A DNA stretch of 36,709 nt from the NCBI GenBank assembly GCA_029008115.1, contig JAQXJC010000041.1, positions 1 to 36,709 on the forward strand, in the 5' to 3' direction. The notes under the pieces were generated by a model. The model was not told the DNA's origin and did no database searches. It was given only the letters and a program-made list of their open reading frames with translations. This document shows positions 1-8,367 of this stretch, piece by piece. Each line of letters begins with the position of its first letter. The stretch's first letter is position 1. The DNA comes from Desulfovibrionaceae bacterium. Its GTDB lineage: Bacteria; Desulfobacterota; Desulfovibrionia; Desulfovibrionales; Desulfovibrionaceae. Made by a program: the position numbers and the translations under genes.

Positions 1-351
1 GGGCACGATCCAGTCGATGTAGGCCTGCTTCACTTCCACAACCTTGCCGTCGGCGCCCAGAGCACCGCCGCTCTTGGCATTGCCCCAGGTCTGGTTGCCC
101 ATTTCAAAGTAGACGGTACCGGAGAGGGCTTCGGAAGCCACAGCATCCAACTGCAAACGCACGCGCTGCATGGCGTCGAAGTCGTCACCACCCCAGCCGT
201 TGCCGTAGCCGTCTTCGCTGAAGCCGAGGTTATCACCGAGGTCGAAGCTCATGACCCACTGGCCCTTGGCCTTGAAGTCGATGGCGGAAGCGCCGGTGGC
301 CGCGCCGAATACCATGCCGGCAGCGAGGAGAAGCGTAGCAAGCTTTTTCAT
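1..351 (-). CDS. Outer-membrane porin, N-terminal part (cut by window edge)
   Basis: This gene reads leftwards from an ATG at 349-351 and stays open to base 1, giving 117 residues without a stop. The first ~23 residues form a classic Sec signal peptide (MKKLATLLLAAGMVFGAA, cleavage near ASA-ID). The mature part begins IDFKAKGQWVMSFDLG and continues with alternating strand-like segments rich in Gly, Asp and aromatic residues, as in the homotrimeric outer-membrane porins abundant in Desulfovibrio. Such proteins are general diffusion channels for small solutes. A purine-rich AAGGAAGGA lies just before the start. The family assignment rests on signal peptide, composition and remembered likeness to Desulfovibrio porins; the barrel itself is outside the window. 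Confidence 0.75.
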   Translation of the reverse strand, partial: MKKLATLLLAAGMVFGAATGASAIDFKAKGQWVMSFDLGDNLGFSEDGYGNGWGGDDFDAMQRVRLQLDAVASEALSGTVYFEMGNQTWGNAKSGGALGADGKVVEVKQAYIDWIVP

Positions 352-372
352 GTCTCATCCTTCCTTATGAAA

Positions 373-398
373 ATTTCCGCCCGGGAGAATGCGGAAAT
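373..398 (-). promoter_or_regulatory. Stem-loop in the porin leader
   Basis: ATTTCCGC at 373-380 pairs perfectly with GCGGAAAT at 391-398 around a 10-base loop. In the porin transcript the hairpin ends about 20 bases before the start codon, just upstream of the ribosome binding site, so it could affect mRNA stability or translation. The function is inferred. Confidence 0.4.
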
Positions 399-404
399 CC
401 TCCC

Positions 405-416
405 CCAAGCGCTTGG
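405..416. promoter_or_regulatory. 12-bp perfect palindrome at the putative porin start site
   Basis: CCAAGCGCTTGG is a perfect 12-bp palindrome. It lies just downstream of the proposed -10 element (420-425) for the porin promoter, where a repressor would block initiation. The binding protein is unknown and the operator role is inferred. Confidence 0.35.
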
Positions 417-419
417 CTT

Positions 420-448
420 TTTCTACGTTATCATGCTCTGAAGCGCAA
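420..448 (-). promoter_or_regulatory. Candidate sigma-70 promoter for the porin gene
   Basis: On the minus strand TTGCGC (443-448) and TAGAAA (420-425) are separated by 17 bases. The region upstream (450-560) is markedly AT-rich for this genome, as expected for a highly expressed porin. The hexamers are only moderate matches, so another start site in the AT-rich stretch is possible. Confidence 0.35.
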
Positions 449-544
449 GACTTTTGTGCAAAAATTTTTACCATTCTTTCGCTTCCGCAAAAATTTGTGT
501 TGTATTACGGAGTTAAAGAAAGTCTACACAACAGGAAGCATGTC

Positions 545-556
545 TTTACATGTAAA
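545..556. promoter_or_regulatory. Upstream 12-bp palindrome in the porin regulatory region
   Basis: TTTACATGTAAA is a perfect 12-bp palindrome about 200 bases upstream of the porin start. The same gap carries a direct repeat GCAAAAATTT at 459-468 and 487-496. Together with the palindrome at 405-416 these make the 339-base gap between the porin gene and bamA look like a control region rather than a missed gene. No protein-coding signal is seen in it. Confidence 0.35.
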
Positions 557-630
557 AATTTTTTAACATGCGGCACCGCTCCGGCCATACAGACCGGCGA
601 TCCCCTCCCGGACGGCTTCGTCACCACAGG

Positions 631-667
631 AAAAGATGAAAAACGCCCCCCGGAAACCCGGAGGGCG
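631..667 (-). terminator. Rho-independent terminator after bamA
   Basis: CGCCCCCCGG (644-653) and CCGGAGGGCG (658-667) form a 10-bp stem with a four-base loop and one wobble pair. On the minus strand it is followed by a T-rich run (641-631). It starts 24 bases after the bamA stop and closes the lysS-lolC-lolD-bamA unit. Confidence 0.8.
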
Positions 668-690
668 CTGCGGCAGCTCCTGACGCGGGG

Positions 691-3474
691 CTAGAAATTC
701 TGCCCCATGGTGAATTCAAAGCGGCCCTGATTTTCCTCGCCGTCATAGTCCTCCATCAGAGGATAGCCGTAGGCCAGGCGCAAATCGCCCATGGGCGAGC
801 GCCAGCGCAGTTCCAGACCGGTGGAGGCGACAATCTTGTCCGGAATCTTGTCCGCCTGCGTGTCATTGTCGATATTGAAGCCGGCATCAACAAAGGGCAC
901 CAGCGCAAGGCCAAGGTCCTTTTCAAAGGTCCAGATGTATTCCAGATTGACTATGCCCATGCGGTCGCCGCCCACATGCTCGCGGTTCTTGCCATCGCGG
1001 GGGGACAGATCAGTGTAGCTGTAGCCGCGGATGGTATCCATGCCGCCGACCCAGAAGCGCTCGAACACAGGCACGGGATCGCTGGAATTCTGGAACACCC
1101 CCCCCACGCGGCCGCGCACGTGGAAGGTATGCTGGGGACGCCAGCTGTAGAAGGCCTGCCAGTCGAACATGGCCTTGATGAAGTTGTCCGTACCGCCCAG
1201 GAAGTTCCCGCCGTACTCCGCCCACAGGCGGGTGATGGTGCCCTTGCTGGGGCGGTTGGAATCCGTGGTGTCACGGGTAATGCGCCCGCTGAGGGCGCTG
1301 GTCCAGTTCTCGCCCTTGTATTCGCTGATGTACTTGGAGGCATCCGGCTCCACATCTGAAATCTCATAGCGTTCCAGACGGTAGGCCGTGCTCACCGTCG
1401 TATATTCCCCTATGGGATAGGCCAGACGGATGGTATCGCCAATGGTCTGCTTGGTGAAGTCATCCCATGTATCGTTCACATAGTACAGATCATTGCCCAC
1501 GGAGAGCTTGGTATCGTACAGATGCGGATTGGTGAAGGACAGGGTGCCGGACGCGCGCCGCCACGAGAAGAAGCCGGAAAGGCCCAGCACGTAGCCGCGC
1601 CCGAACAGGTTGCGCTCCGAAATGGAGCCGGACACGCCCACATCGTAGTAGGTGGAGTATCCTATGCCAGCCATGATGGAGCCGGTGTTGCCTTCCTTGA
1701 CCTTGATCTTCAGGTCCACTTCGTCATCGCGGCCCGTGGGAACAAGCTGGCTGTCCACGGATTCGAAGTAGCCAAGACGTTTCAGCCGTTCGTTGGTGCG
1801 GCGCAGCTTCGCGCCTTCGTACTGGTCGCCGTCCGCCAGCCGCAGCTCCCGCAGAATGACATTGTCGCGGGTACGGACGTTTCCTTCCACGTTCACGCGG
1901 CGGATATAGACCTTGTTATTCTTCTTGATGAGGTAGCCCACGTCCACGAAGGGGCTGCCATCCTCGGCCTTCATGACCTTGGTGTCCACTTCCGCAAAGG
2001 CATAGCCGGCATTGCCGTAGAATTCTGTCAGGCGCTTGCTGTCTTCCTGCATGACCGTGACGGAGAAGTACTTGTGCTCGTCACGCCAGTCATCCATCTG
2101 CACGGCCTTGGACATCTCCTCCTGCTCGGCAATGACATCCCCCGCGAACTTCACGTCGCGCACGGCATAGCGCTGGCCTTCGTTCACATGGAAGGTGATG
2201 TAGATGCCGTCCTCGCGGTACTCCACTTGCGGCGCGCTCACCTGAATGTCAATAAAGCCCTTTTCCAGCCCCACGGCGGCAATGGCGTTGGTGTCACGCT
2301 CCAGATATTCTTCCTTCAGCACGCCCTTGCCCGTGAACCACGAGAACAGGCCGCGCGGCTGGAGCGCCATGTAATCGTCCAAATCGCTGCGCTTCAGTTC
2401 CTTCAGCCCCTCCACGGTCACTTCCCTGATGTACAGCTTGCTGCCTTCCTGCACATGGATGGTCAGGATGGCGCCGCTGGCATTGGTCTTCGTGTCCAGA
2501 GAATGGGTGACCTTGGCCAGATAGTAGCCTTCCTTGCGGTAAAGCTCGGTAATTTTCTGCAGGTCTTCGGCAATGACCCTTTCGCTCATGACCGTGCCCG
2601 TGCGCGTTCCCATGGCGGCGATGATGTCATCCTTGTCCACGGCATCGGAGCCTTCCACCACGATATGCTCCACCCGCGGCTTTTCCACCACGTGAAAGGT
2701 CAGAACGCTGCCGTCTCGCGTCACCTGCACATCACTGAAGTAGCCCATGTCCCAGATGCGCTTGAGCTCCGCGTTGATCGCGGCATCATCGGGATTGTCG
2801 CCCGTGCGGATGGTCAGGCGCATGCGCACCACGTCCGGGTCCATGTAGCGCATGCCCACCACGCGCACATCGCTCAGGCCGCCTGCCTGCATGCCGCGCT
2901 TCTGCCGCTGGAGCGCGGCGGCCGCCTGCTGCTGGGAGAGCGGCTCAATCACGGGGACGCCGGCGGCGTCGCGGCGAATCCGCGGCGCGGCATCCTCCTG
3001 CGCCTGTCCGCTGATCATGCCGGCAACCTGCCCGGCCAGCTCTCCGGCTGCGGATTCCATGCCGGTCACATCCTGGCGGGAGACGGTCACGGGCACAGCG
3101 GCCCCGCCGCCCAGAGGTACCACGCGGGAATCCATGCTGAAGCCCTGCCCCAGCTGATTAAATTCGCCATACACGACATACTGGACGCCAGCCTGGTTGC
3201 CCAGCCTGCGGGCTTCGGCCAGATTCACGTCCTCAATGCCGCCCTTGCGCAGCAGCTTGCGCGCTTCAGTCATGGAAAGCACGCGCAGCCCCTTTTTCCG
3301 CAGCTGCTCCACCAGCACCTGCGGCAGCTCCAGCGACAGGCTGGCCAGCTCCGGCCCTGCGTTAATCTGATAGGGCAGCACCAGCACCTGCGGCCCGGGC
3401 GCGGCCTCCGCGGCGCCGGCAGCCATGAAACAACAGACCAGAAGAAGGATAAGGCTACCAAGACGTCTTATCAT
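691..3474 (-). CDS. bamA: BamA, outer-membrane protein assembly factor with extra N-terminal domain
   Basis: BamA is the Omp85-family core of the machine that inserts beta-barrel proteins into the outer membrane. The start at 3474 is chosen because AGGAG lies six bases upstream and the product then begins with a signal peptide (MIRRLGSLILLLVCCF); an in-frame ATG 18 codons earlier lacks this. The 927-residue protein is longer than E. coli BamA (about 810). After the signal peptide, residues ~28-150 form an alpha/beta region resembling FlgO/TolB-N-like domains. Five POTRA domains follow from ~200 to ~570, then a 16-strand-type barrel with the loop motif IRGY. It ends in Phe (FTMGQNF), as expected for a barrel signal. 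The gene overlaps the end of lolD by 20 bases and is the last of its operon. No skp, lpxD or fabZ follows. Confidence 0.95.
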   Translation of the reverse strand: MIRRLGSLILLLVCCFMAAGAAEAAPGPQVLVLPYQINAGPELASLSLELPQVLVEQLRKKGLRVLSMTEARKLLRKGGIEDVNLAEARRLGNQAGVQYVVYGEFNQLGQGFSMDSRVVPLGGGAAVPVTVSRQDVTGMESAAGELAGQVAGMISGQAQEDAAPRIRRDAAGVPVIEPLSQQQAAAALQRQKRGMQAGGLSDVRVVGMRYMDPDVVRMRLTIRTGDNPDDAAINAELKRIWDMGYFSDVQVTRDGSVLTFHVVEKPRVEHIVVEGSDAVDKDDIIAAMGTRTGTVMSERVIAEDLQKITELYRKEGYYLAKVTHSLDTKTNASGAILTIHVQEGSKLYIREVTVEGLKELKRSDLDDYMALQPRGLFSWFTGKGVLKEEYLERDTNAIAAVGLEKGFIDIQVSAPQVEYREDGIYITFHVNEGQRYAVRDVKFAGDVIAEQEEMSKAVQMDDWRDEHKYFSVTVMQEDSKRLTEFYGNAGYAFAEVDTKVMKAEDGSPFVDVGYLIKKNNKVYIRRVNVEGNVRTRDNVILRELRLADGDQYEGAKLRRTNERLKRLGYFESVDSQLVPTGRDDEVDLKIKVKEGNTGSIMAGIGYSTYYDVGVSGSISERNLFGRGYVLGLSGFFSWRRASGTLSFTNPHLYDTKLSVGNDLYYVNDTWDDFTKQTIGDTIRLAYPIGEYTTVSTAYRLERYEISDVEPDASKYISEYKGENWTSALSGRITRDTTDSNRPSKGTITRLWAEYGGNFLGGTDNFIKAMFDWQAFYSWRPQHTFHVRGRVGGVFQNSSDPVPVFERFWVGGMDTIRGYSYTDLSPRDGKNREHVGGDRMGIVNLEYIWTFEKDLGLALVPFVDAGFNIDNDTQADKIPDKIVASTGLELRWRSPMGDLRLAYGYPLMEDYDGEENQGRFEFTMGQNF

Positions 3475-4150
3475 ACAGCACTCCTGAGCGCAGCTCCAGG
3501 CTGCGCCCCATTTGATCCGCCAGCTCACGATTGTGCGTCACGACGACCAATGTCATTCCCATTTCCTTGTTCAGTTCGGACAGCAAAGCGCCAACCTGCG
3601 CTCCTGTATTCTCATCCAGATTGCCCGTGGGCTCGTCAGCCAGCAGCACGCGGGGCCGGCACAGCACCGCGCGCGCAATGGCCGCGCGCTGGCGCTCTCC
3701 CCCCGAAAGGGTTGTGGCCTTGTGGCGCAGACGGTGGCTCATGCCCACGCGCTCCAGCATGGCTTCCGCCCTGCGCATGGCCTCTCCGCGCGGCATCCCG
3801 CCGATAATGGCCTGCATGGCCACGTTCTCCAGCGTGGAAAATTCGGGAAGCAGATGATGGAACTGGAACACGAAGCCCAGCTGCTCGTTGCGGAAGCGCG
3901 CCTTGGCGTCCGGGGCCAGCGTGCCGAGGTCCCTGCCCTCGAACAGGACGCGGCCGGACGTGGGCGTGTCCAGCGCCCCCATGAGATGCAGCAGCGTGGA
4001 CTTTCCCGAACCGGAGGCCCCCACGATGGCCAGCGCCTCCCCCTCTTCCACACGCAGATGCAGATGCTCGAAAATGGCAAGACGCCCGGCAGATTCGTCG
4101 AACGACTTGCTCACGTCTTCAAAGACATACAGGGGAGAGGAGCTATTCAT
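3455..4150 (-). CDS. lolD: LolD, lipoprotein-releasing ABC transporter ATPase
   Basis: This is the cytoplasmic ATPase of the Lol system, which extracts outer-membrane lipoproteins from the inner membrane. The 231-residue product has Walker A GASGSGKST, the Q-loop region FVFQFHHLLPEF, signature LSGGERQR, Walker B VLLADEPTGNLD and the switch His in VVVTHN. That is the full set of an ABC ATPase of the LolD/MacB class. The start at 4150 overlaps the lolC stop by eight bases, giving the normal N-terminus MNSSSPLYVFEDVSKSF. A more upstream in-frame ATG at 4210 would add 20 residues without family support. Its neighbour lolC supplies the membrane partner. Confidence 0.94.
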   Translation of the reverse strand: MNSSSPLYVFEDVSKSFDESAGRLAIFEHLHLRVEEGEALAIVGASGSGKSTLLHLMGALDTPTSGRVLFEGRDLGTLAPDAKARFRNEQLGFVFQFHHLLPEFSTLENVAMQAIIGGMPRGEAMRRAEAMLERVGMSHRLRHKATTLSGGERQRAAIARAVLCRPRVLLADEPTGNLDENTGAQVGALLSELNKEMGMTLVVVTHNRELADQMGRSLELRSGVLYDKTSW

Positions 4151-5387
4151 AGCGCAGAGCTTCCGCAGGTTCCAGCCGGGCCGCCTGGCGCGCCGGATAG
4201 ATGGTGGCAAGGAAACACAGGGCCATGGCGCTGATGCCGATAATGATATTGTCCGTCCATGTCAGCAGCACGGGAAGATGATCCATGGTGTAGACCCCCT
4301 TGGGCAGCTCGATGAACTGGTATTTCTGGAGCAGCAGAGCCACGGTCAGGCCCAGCGCATAGCCCAGTATGGTGCCCACGGCGCCTATGATGGTTCCCTG
4401 AAGCATGAAGATGCGGCGAATCATGCCGCGCGTGGCGCCCATGGACATGAGGATGGCAATGTCCCGCGTCTTTTCCATGACCAGCATTACCAGCGACGTG
4501 ACAATGGAGAAGGAGCCGATGAGCACGACGATGGTCAGCAGGATGAACATGCCTATCTTCTCCAGCTTCAGCGCGGCAAAGAGGTTGGCATTCATCTCCA
4601 TCCAGTTGCGCACGTAGAAGGGAGCGCCCAGCTTCGCCTCCACCGCCATGCCGATGCTGTCGGCTTTGTACACGTCGTCCACCGTCAGCTCTATGCCCGT
4701 AACACGTCCGGCGGGCAGCCCCAGCACGTCGCGCGCGGCATCCAGCGTCACAAAGGCCAGCGAGGAGTCATACTCGAACAGGCCGCACCGGAAGACGCCG
4801 GCAATCTCGAAGGGCACGATGCGCGGCTGGAAGCCCGCCGCCCCCTTCCTGCCGGAAGGCGACAGCAGGTTCACGCGGTCTCCCACGGCCAGGCCCAGCC
4901 TCCGGGCCAGCTCCAGCCCGATGATGATGCCTGGCGTTCCTTCGGCGGAAAGGCGCTCCACGGAGCCTTCTTCCAGCTGGCGAAGCATGGACAGCACGCC
5001 GGGCGCCGTGGCCGGATCGATGCCCCGCAGGACAAGGCCCTTCACTCCGCCGGCGGCGGAAAGCATCACCTCCGAATAGAGGAAGGGCGTGGAGCCCGTC
5101 ACGCCGGGCACGGCGTTGATGCGCCGGAGCATGCCCGGCTCATCCGTCAGCGTGGCGGGCAGATGCGACATGACGATGGCATGGGCGTTGGCGCCCAGAA
5201 TCTTGTCGCGCATGTCCGACGAAAAACCGTTGTACACGCCGAGCACCACCACCAGCGCCCCCACGCCCAGCGCCACGCCCAGAATGGACATGAGGGAGAT
5301 CACATAGATGAAGGTCTGCTTGCGGCGGGAAAAAAGATACCGCAAGGCGACAAACAGCTCAAAGGAAAACGGCTTCTCCATGCCCAT
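4143..5387 (-). CDS. lolC: LolC/LolE-type lipoprotein-releasing permease
   Basis: This is the inner-membrane subunit of the lipoprotein-releasing transporter. The 414-residue length and plan fit LolC/LolE: one N-terminal membrane helix (~27-53), a large periplasmic domain (~55-265), then three C-terminal helices (~275-400) of the FtsX-like permease fold. The typical start KPFSFELFVALRYLFSRRKQ is present. Only one such gene is seen, suggesting a homodimeric permease rather than a LolC-LolE pair, which is known in many bacteria. AGGA lies five bases before the ATG at 5387. lysS ends 10 bases upstream. Confidence 0.92.
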   Translation of the reverse strand: MGMEKPFSFELFVALRYLFSRRKQTFIYVISLMSILGVALGVGALVVVLGVYNGFSSDMRDKILGANAHAIVMSHLPATLTDEPGMLRRINAVPGVTGSTPFLYSEVMLSAAGGVKGLVLRGIDPATAPGVLSMLRQLEEGSVERLSAEGTPGIIIGLELARRLGLAVGDRVNLLSPSGRKGAAGFQPRIVPFEIAGVFRCGLFEYDSSLAFVTLDAARDVLGLPAGRVTGIELTVDDVYKADSIGMAVEAKLGAPFYVRNWMEMNANLFAALKLEKIGMFILLTIVVLIGSFSIVTSLVMLVMEKTRDIAILMSMGATRGMIRRIFMLQGTIIGAVGTILGYALGLTVALLLQKYQFIELPKGVYTMDHLPVLLTWTDNIIIGISAMALCFLATIYPARQAARLEPAEALRYE

Positions 5388-5397
5388 GCGCGTCCTG

Positions 5398-6984
5398 CTA
5401 CAGCTCCGGCTTCAACAGGGGGAAGAGAATGACCTCGCGGATGGAGGCGGAGTCCGTCAGCAGCATCACCAGGCGGTCAATGCCTATGCCCTGTCCCGCG
5501 GCTGGCGGCATGCCATATTCCAGCGCGCGCAGGAAATCTTCGTCCATGCTGTGCGCCTCGTCGTCCCCGGCCTCGCGCTCGCGCATCTGATCCATGAAGC
5601 GCATGCGCTGATCCACAGGATCGTTCAGCTCGGAAAAGGCATTGGAGAGTTCGCGCCCCGTGATGAAGAGCTCATAGCGATCCGTAATGGTGGGATCATC
5701 ATTGTTGCGGCGCGAAAGAGGAGAAATTTCCGTGGGATAGTGATAGATGAAGTGCGGCTGGATGAGCTTGGCCTCCACATCCAGATCAAAGAGCTTGGCC
5801 TGAAGCTTGCCCAGGCCGTCGGCGTCCAGCACCTTTTCGCCGCGTTCCCTGACGTAGGTCTTCACCTTGTTGAAGTCGTTGTAGAATTCCGGCGAATGCC
5901 CGCCAATCTTTTCCAGCGATTCATGAAAGCTCATGCGCGTCCATGTGCCGGGGGTCAGGTCGATCATCTCGCCCTGATAGGGAACCACCGTGGTGCCGCA
6001 GGCCACCTGCGCCAGACGGCCGAAGAGCTCTTCCGTCAAATCCATCAGGTCCTTGAAGTTGGCATAGGCCCAGTAAAATTCACAGGACGTGAACTCGGGA
6101 TTGTGGCGGGTGTCGATGCCCTCGTTGCGGAAGTTGCGGTTCAGCTCAAAGACTTTTTCAAAGCCGCCCACCAGCAGGCGCTTCAGATACAGTTCCGGCG
6201 CGATGCGCATGAAGAGCTGCATGTCCAGCGCATTGTGGCGCGTGATGAAGGGCTTTGCCGCCGCGCCGCCCGCAACGGACTGCATCATGGGCGTCTCCAC
6301 TTCCATGAAGCCCCTGTCTTCCAGGAAGCGGCGCAGCTCCCGCACAATGAGACTGCGCTTCCGGAAGATTTCCCGCGCACGCGGCGTCACAATCAAATCC
6401 ACGTAGCGCTGGCGGTAGCGGGTCTCCATATCCTTGAGGCCGTGATACTTTTCCGGCAGAGGACGCATGGAGCGGGTAATCAGCTTCACCTGCGTACAGG
6501 AGACGGTCAGTTCGCCGGTCTTGGTACGGAAGAGAAAGCCTGTGACGCCCAGAATATCGCCCACGTCCAGCTTTTTGAACACGGCATACATGTCCTCGCC
6601 CAGATGCTCCCTGGCGGCGTAGCACTGGATGCGGTCGCTGTCGTCCATCAGGTGGAAGAAGGCGACCTTGCCGAAGGAGCGTGCGGATACCATGCGGCCC
6701 GCGATGGAGAAGGACACTTCGCGCAGGCCTTCCAGCGCCTCGGCGTCCATGTCCCTGTACTGCTGCGTAATGTCGGCGATGCGGTGCTCTTTGCGGAAGT
6801 CATTGGGGAAAAGAGGAACCCCGGCGTCCAGCAGGTCGCAGGATTTCACGACCCTGTTTTTGACGACTTCGTTCAGCTCGTCGCGCGCGGCGAAGCTTTC
6901 CAGCATGGGCATGAAGTAACCCACATGCTGCGACTTGGTTCCGATCTTCACAGCCTTTTTTTTAGGCGACTGATTGTTGTCCAC
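5398..6984 (-). CDS. lysS: Lysyl-tRNA synthetase, class II
   Basis: The enzyme charges tRNA-Lys with lysine in the cytoplasm. The 528-residue protein has the N-terminal OB-fold anticodon-binding domain (~75-170) and a class II catalytic core. Motif 2 is seen as FRNEGIDTRHNPEFT and motif 3 as GIGIDRLVMLLTD near the C-terminus. The start codon is GTG at 6984 with AGGAG six bases upstream; the product begins MDNNQSPKKKAVKIG, a short basic extension before the conserved core. It is the first gene of the leftward unit with lolC, lolD and bamA, and a promoter is visible upstream. Confidence 0.96.
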   Translation of the reverse strand: MDNNQSPKKKAVKIGTKSQHVGYFMPMLESFAARDELNEVVKNRVVKSCDLLDAGVPLFPNDFRKEHRIADITQQYRDMDAEALEGLREVSFSIAGRMVSARSFGKVAFFHLMDDSDRIQCYAAREHLGEDMYAVFKKLDVGDILGVTGFLFRTKTGELTVSCTQVKLITRSMRPLPEKYHGLKDMETRYRQRYVDLIVTPRAREIFRKRSLIVRELRRFLEDRGFMEVETPMMQSVAGGAAAKPFITRHNALDMQLFMRIAPELYLKRLLVGGFEKVFELNRNFRNEGIDTRHNPEFTSCEFYWAYANFKDLMDLTEELFGRLAQVACGTTVVPYQGEMIDLTPGTWTRMSFHESLEKIGGHSPEFYNDFNKVKTYVRERGEKVLDADGLGKLQAKLFDLDVEAKLIQPHFIYHYPTEISPLSRRNNDDPTITDRYELFITGRELSNAFSELNDPVDQRMRFMDQMREREAGDDEAHSMDEDFLRALEYGMPPAAGQGIGIDRLVMLLTDSASIREVILFPLLKPEL

Positions 6985-7083
6985 TGACTTCTCCTGAGCC
7001 TGGATTCATCGGGGTCTGGCCCCTTGTGCGGCATGGCCCGCAGGCAGATTTTTCCGGATTTTTCCTCACGGGCTGAATGTCCA

Positions 7084-7112
7084 CAGGTATGCCAATCCGC
7101 GCCAGACGTCAA
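7084..7112 (-). promoter_or_regulatory. Promoter for the lysS-lolC-lolD-bamA operon
   Basis: On the minus strand TTGACG (7107-7112) and TACCTG (7084-7089) are separated by exactly 17 bases. The -35 box is strong and the -10 box moderate. The element lies ~95 bases upstream of the lysS GTG, in the short gap after the PHP gene. Confidence 0.5.
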
Positions 7113-7121
7113 GAGATGCGC

Positions 7122-7982
7122 CTATGCCGGCAGCCCCAGCCGCGCCCGCCGGGCCAGCAGCCGTTCCAGCACAAAGGCGGGCACGCGCAGCCCGCCCCGT
7201 CCCACGCCCAGACGGATGCCGGGCTTGTTCCCGCCATGAAAATCCGAGCCTCCGGAAAGCTCCAGTCCATATTTCCCCGCCAGCTCCACGCACTGGCGCG
7301 TCTGCGCGGCGTCATGCTCGCTGTGATAGGCCTCCAGCCCTGTCAGGCCGGCGCCGGCAAGTTCCCGCACAAAGCCTTCCAGCCAGTCCCGCGGGCAGGG
7401 CAGCAGGCAGGGATGGGCCAGCACGGCCGTGGCTCCTGCCTCGCACAGCAGCTGCACGGCCTGCGCCGGCTCCAGCACCTCGCGCTCTACGAAGGCCGCC
7501 CCGCCGTAGCCAAGATAGCGCGCAAAGGCCTCGCGCACGGAATGCGCATAGCCCTTCCGCACCAGCACGGCCGCCATGTGCGGCCGCCCGACACTGCCCT
7601 CTCCGGCTTCACGCAGCACCTCCTCGCAGGAAATATCCAGCCCCAGCCCGCACAGCTTTTCCACCATGCGCATGTTGCGCAGGGCGCGCTTTTCCCGGAG
7701 CGCCTCCAGGGCACTGCCCAGCCGCCCCAGATCGCGCGGGAGCCACAGCCCGAGGATATGCGCCTCGCCGTAGGGCGTGCGGGCCGCCAGCTCGCAGCCC
7801 CGCACCACCCGGATGCCGCAGGCATGCCCGGCGGCCTCCGCCTCGTCCAGGCCGGCTGCCGTATCATGATCGGTCAGCGCCACAGCCTTCAGCCCGCAGG
7901 CCGCAGCCGCGCGCACCAGCGCTTCCGGCGTCTCCGTACCGTCCGAGGCTGTGCTGTGCGTGTGCAGATCGACATACTCCAT
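7122..7982 (-). CDS. PHP-domain metal-dependent phosphoesterase (YciV/TrpH type)
   Basis: The 286-residue protein carries the metal-binding motifs of the PHP family: HTHS at the N-terminus, DHDT near residue 39, AHPC in the middle and GGSDFHG near the C-terminus. Length and motif order fit the E. coli YciV/RNase AM type, which removes 5' nucleotides from short RNA or acts on 3',5'-bisphosphates. The exact substrate cannot be read from sequence. The start at 7982 is preceded by GGAGG and a good promoter. It may share transcription with lysS only weakly, since lysS has its own promoter in the 137-base gap. Confidence 0.88.
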   Translation of the reverse strand: MEYVDLHTHSTASDGTETPEALVRAAAACGLKAVALTDHDTAAGLDEAEAAGHACGIRVVRGCELAARTPYGEAHILGLWLPRDLGRLGSALEALREKRALRNMRMVEKLCGLGLDISCEEVLREAGEGSVGRPHMAAVLVRKGYAHSVREAFARYLGYGGAAFVEREVLEPAQAVQLLCEAGATAVLAHPCLLPCPRDWLEGFVRELAGAGLTGLEAYHSEHDAAQTRQCVELAGKYGLELSGGSDFHGGNKPGIRLGVGRGGLRVPAFVLERLLARRARLGLPA

Positions 7983-8011
7983 GCAGCAACCCTCCGCAGA
8001 TAGTTCCGGTC

Positions 8012-8040
8012 AGCATAGGCTATTTCCGCCATGATTGCAA
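8012..8040 (-). promoter_or_regulatory. Promoter for the PHP-domain gene
   Basis: TTGCAA (8035-8040, minus strand) and TATGCT (8012-8017) are spaced by 17 bases. The predicted transcript starts ~25 bases before the gene's ATG. It is back to back with the rightward promoter at 8066-8094. Confidence 0.55.
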
Positions 8041-8065
8041 AAGGCCCGGCCGCACCGCACCGCCC

Positions 8066-8094
8066 TTGAACTTGGCAGTTCTCCCGCGTATAGT
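8066..8094 (+). promoter_or_regulatory. Promoter for the Trm112-like/YfcE gene pair
   Basis: TTGAAC (8066-8071) and TATAGT (8089-8094) are separated by 17 bases, a good sigma-70 match. It reads into the small zinc-ribbon gene at 8155 after a leader of ~54 bases. Confidence 0.6.
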
Positions 8095-8154
8095 GCATCT
8101 CCGTCGCGCGGCGTCCTGCCGGCGCGATGCACCGTCAGCCAAAAAGGGACTGTT

Positions 8155-8367
8155 ATGAATATCAGCAATACGGATTTACTGGACATTCTCGCCTGCCCCA
8201 GATGCCGCGGCCAGCTTACCCTTCTTCACGAAGGCGCGGACGACGCCGGCCTTGCCTGCCCGCAGTGCCACGTGGTCTATCCCGTGCAGGAAGGCATTCC
8301 CATCATGCTCGCGGATGCCGCCATCCCCGAGGAGCAGTGGGCGCAGGGCGCAAGGAAGGCGAAGTAA
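8155..8367 (+). CDS. Trm112-family small zinc-ribbon protein
   Basis: A 70-residue protein with two CxxC pairs, CPRC near residue 15 and CPQC near residue 35, followed by YPVQEGIPIML. This is the Trm112p/YcaR-like fold. In eukaryotes Trm112 activates methyltransferases; bacterial single-domain members are often linked to lipid A or methyltransferase genes and have no firm function. The start is set by AGGGA six bases before the ATG. Its TAA stop overlaps the ATG of the phosphodiesterase gene (TAATG), so the two are translationally coupled. Confidence 0.88.
   Translation: MNISNTDLLDILACPRCRGQLTLLHEGADDAGLACPQCHVVYPVQEGIPIMLADAAIPEEQWAQGARKAK

Noticed and set aside
389..694. Possible 101-residue gene between the porin and bamA
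   Set aside because: It runs over the bamA terminator and the porin promoter region, has no binding site and looks like random translation.
1522..3807. Open frame of about 760 codons antisense to bamA
   Set aside because: Shadow of the POTRA-coding region; no recognisable domain and no ribosome binding site.
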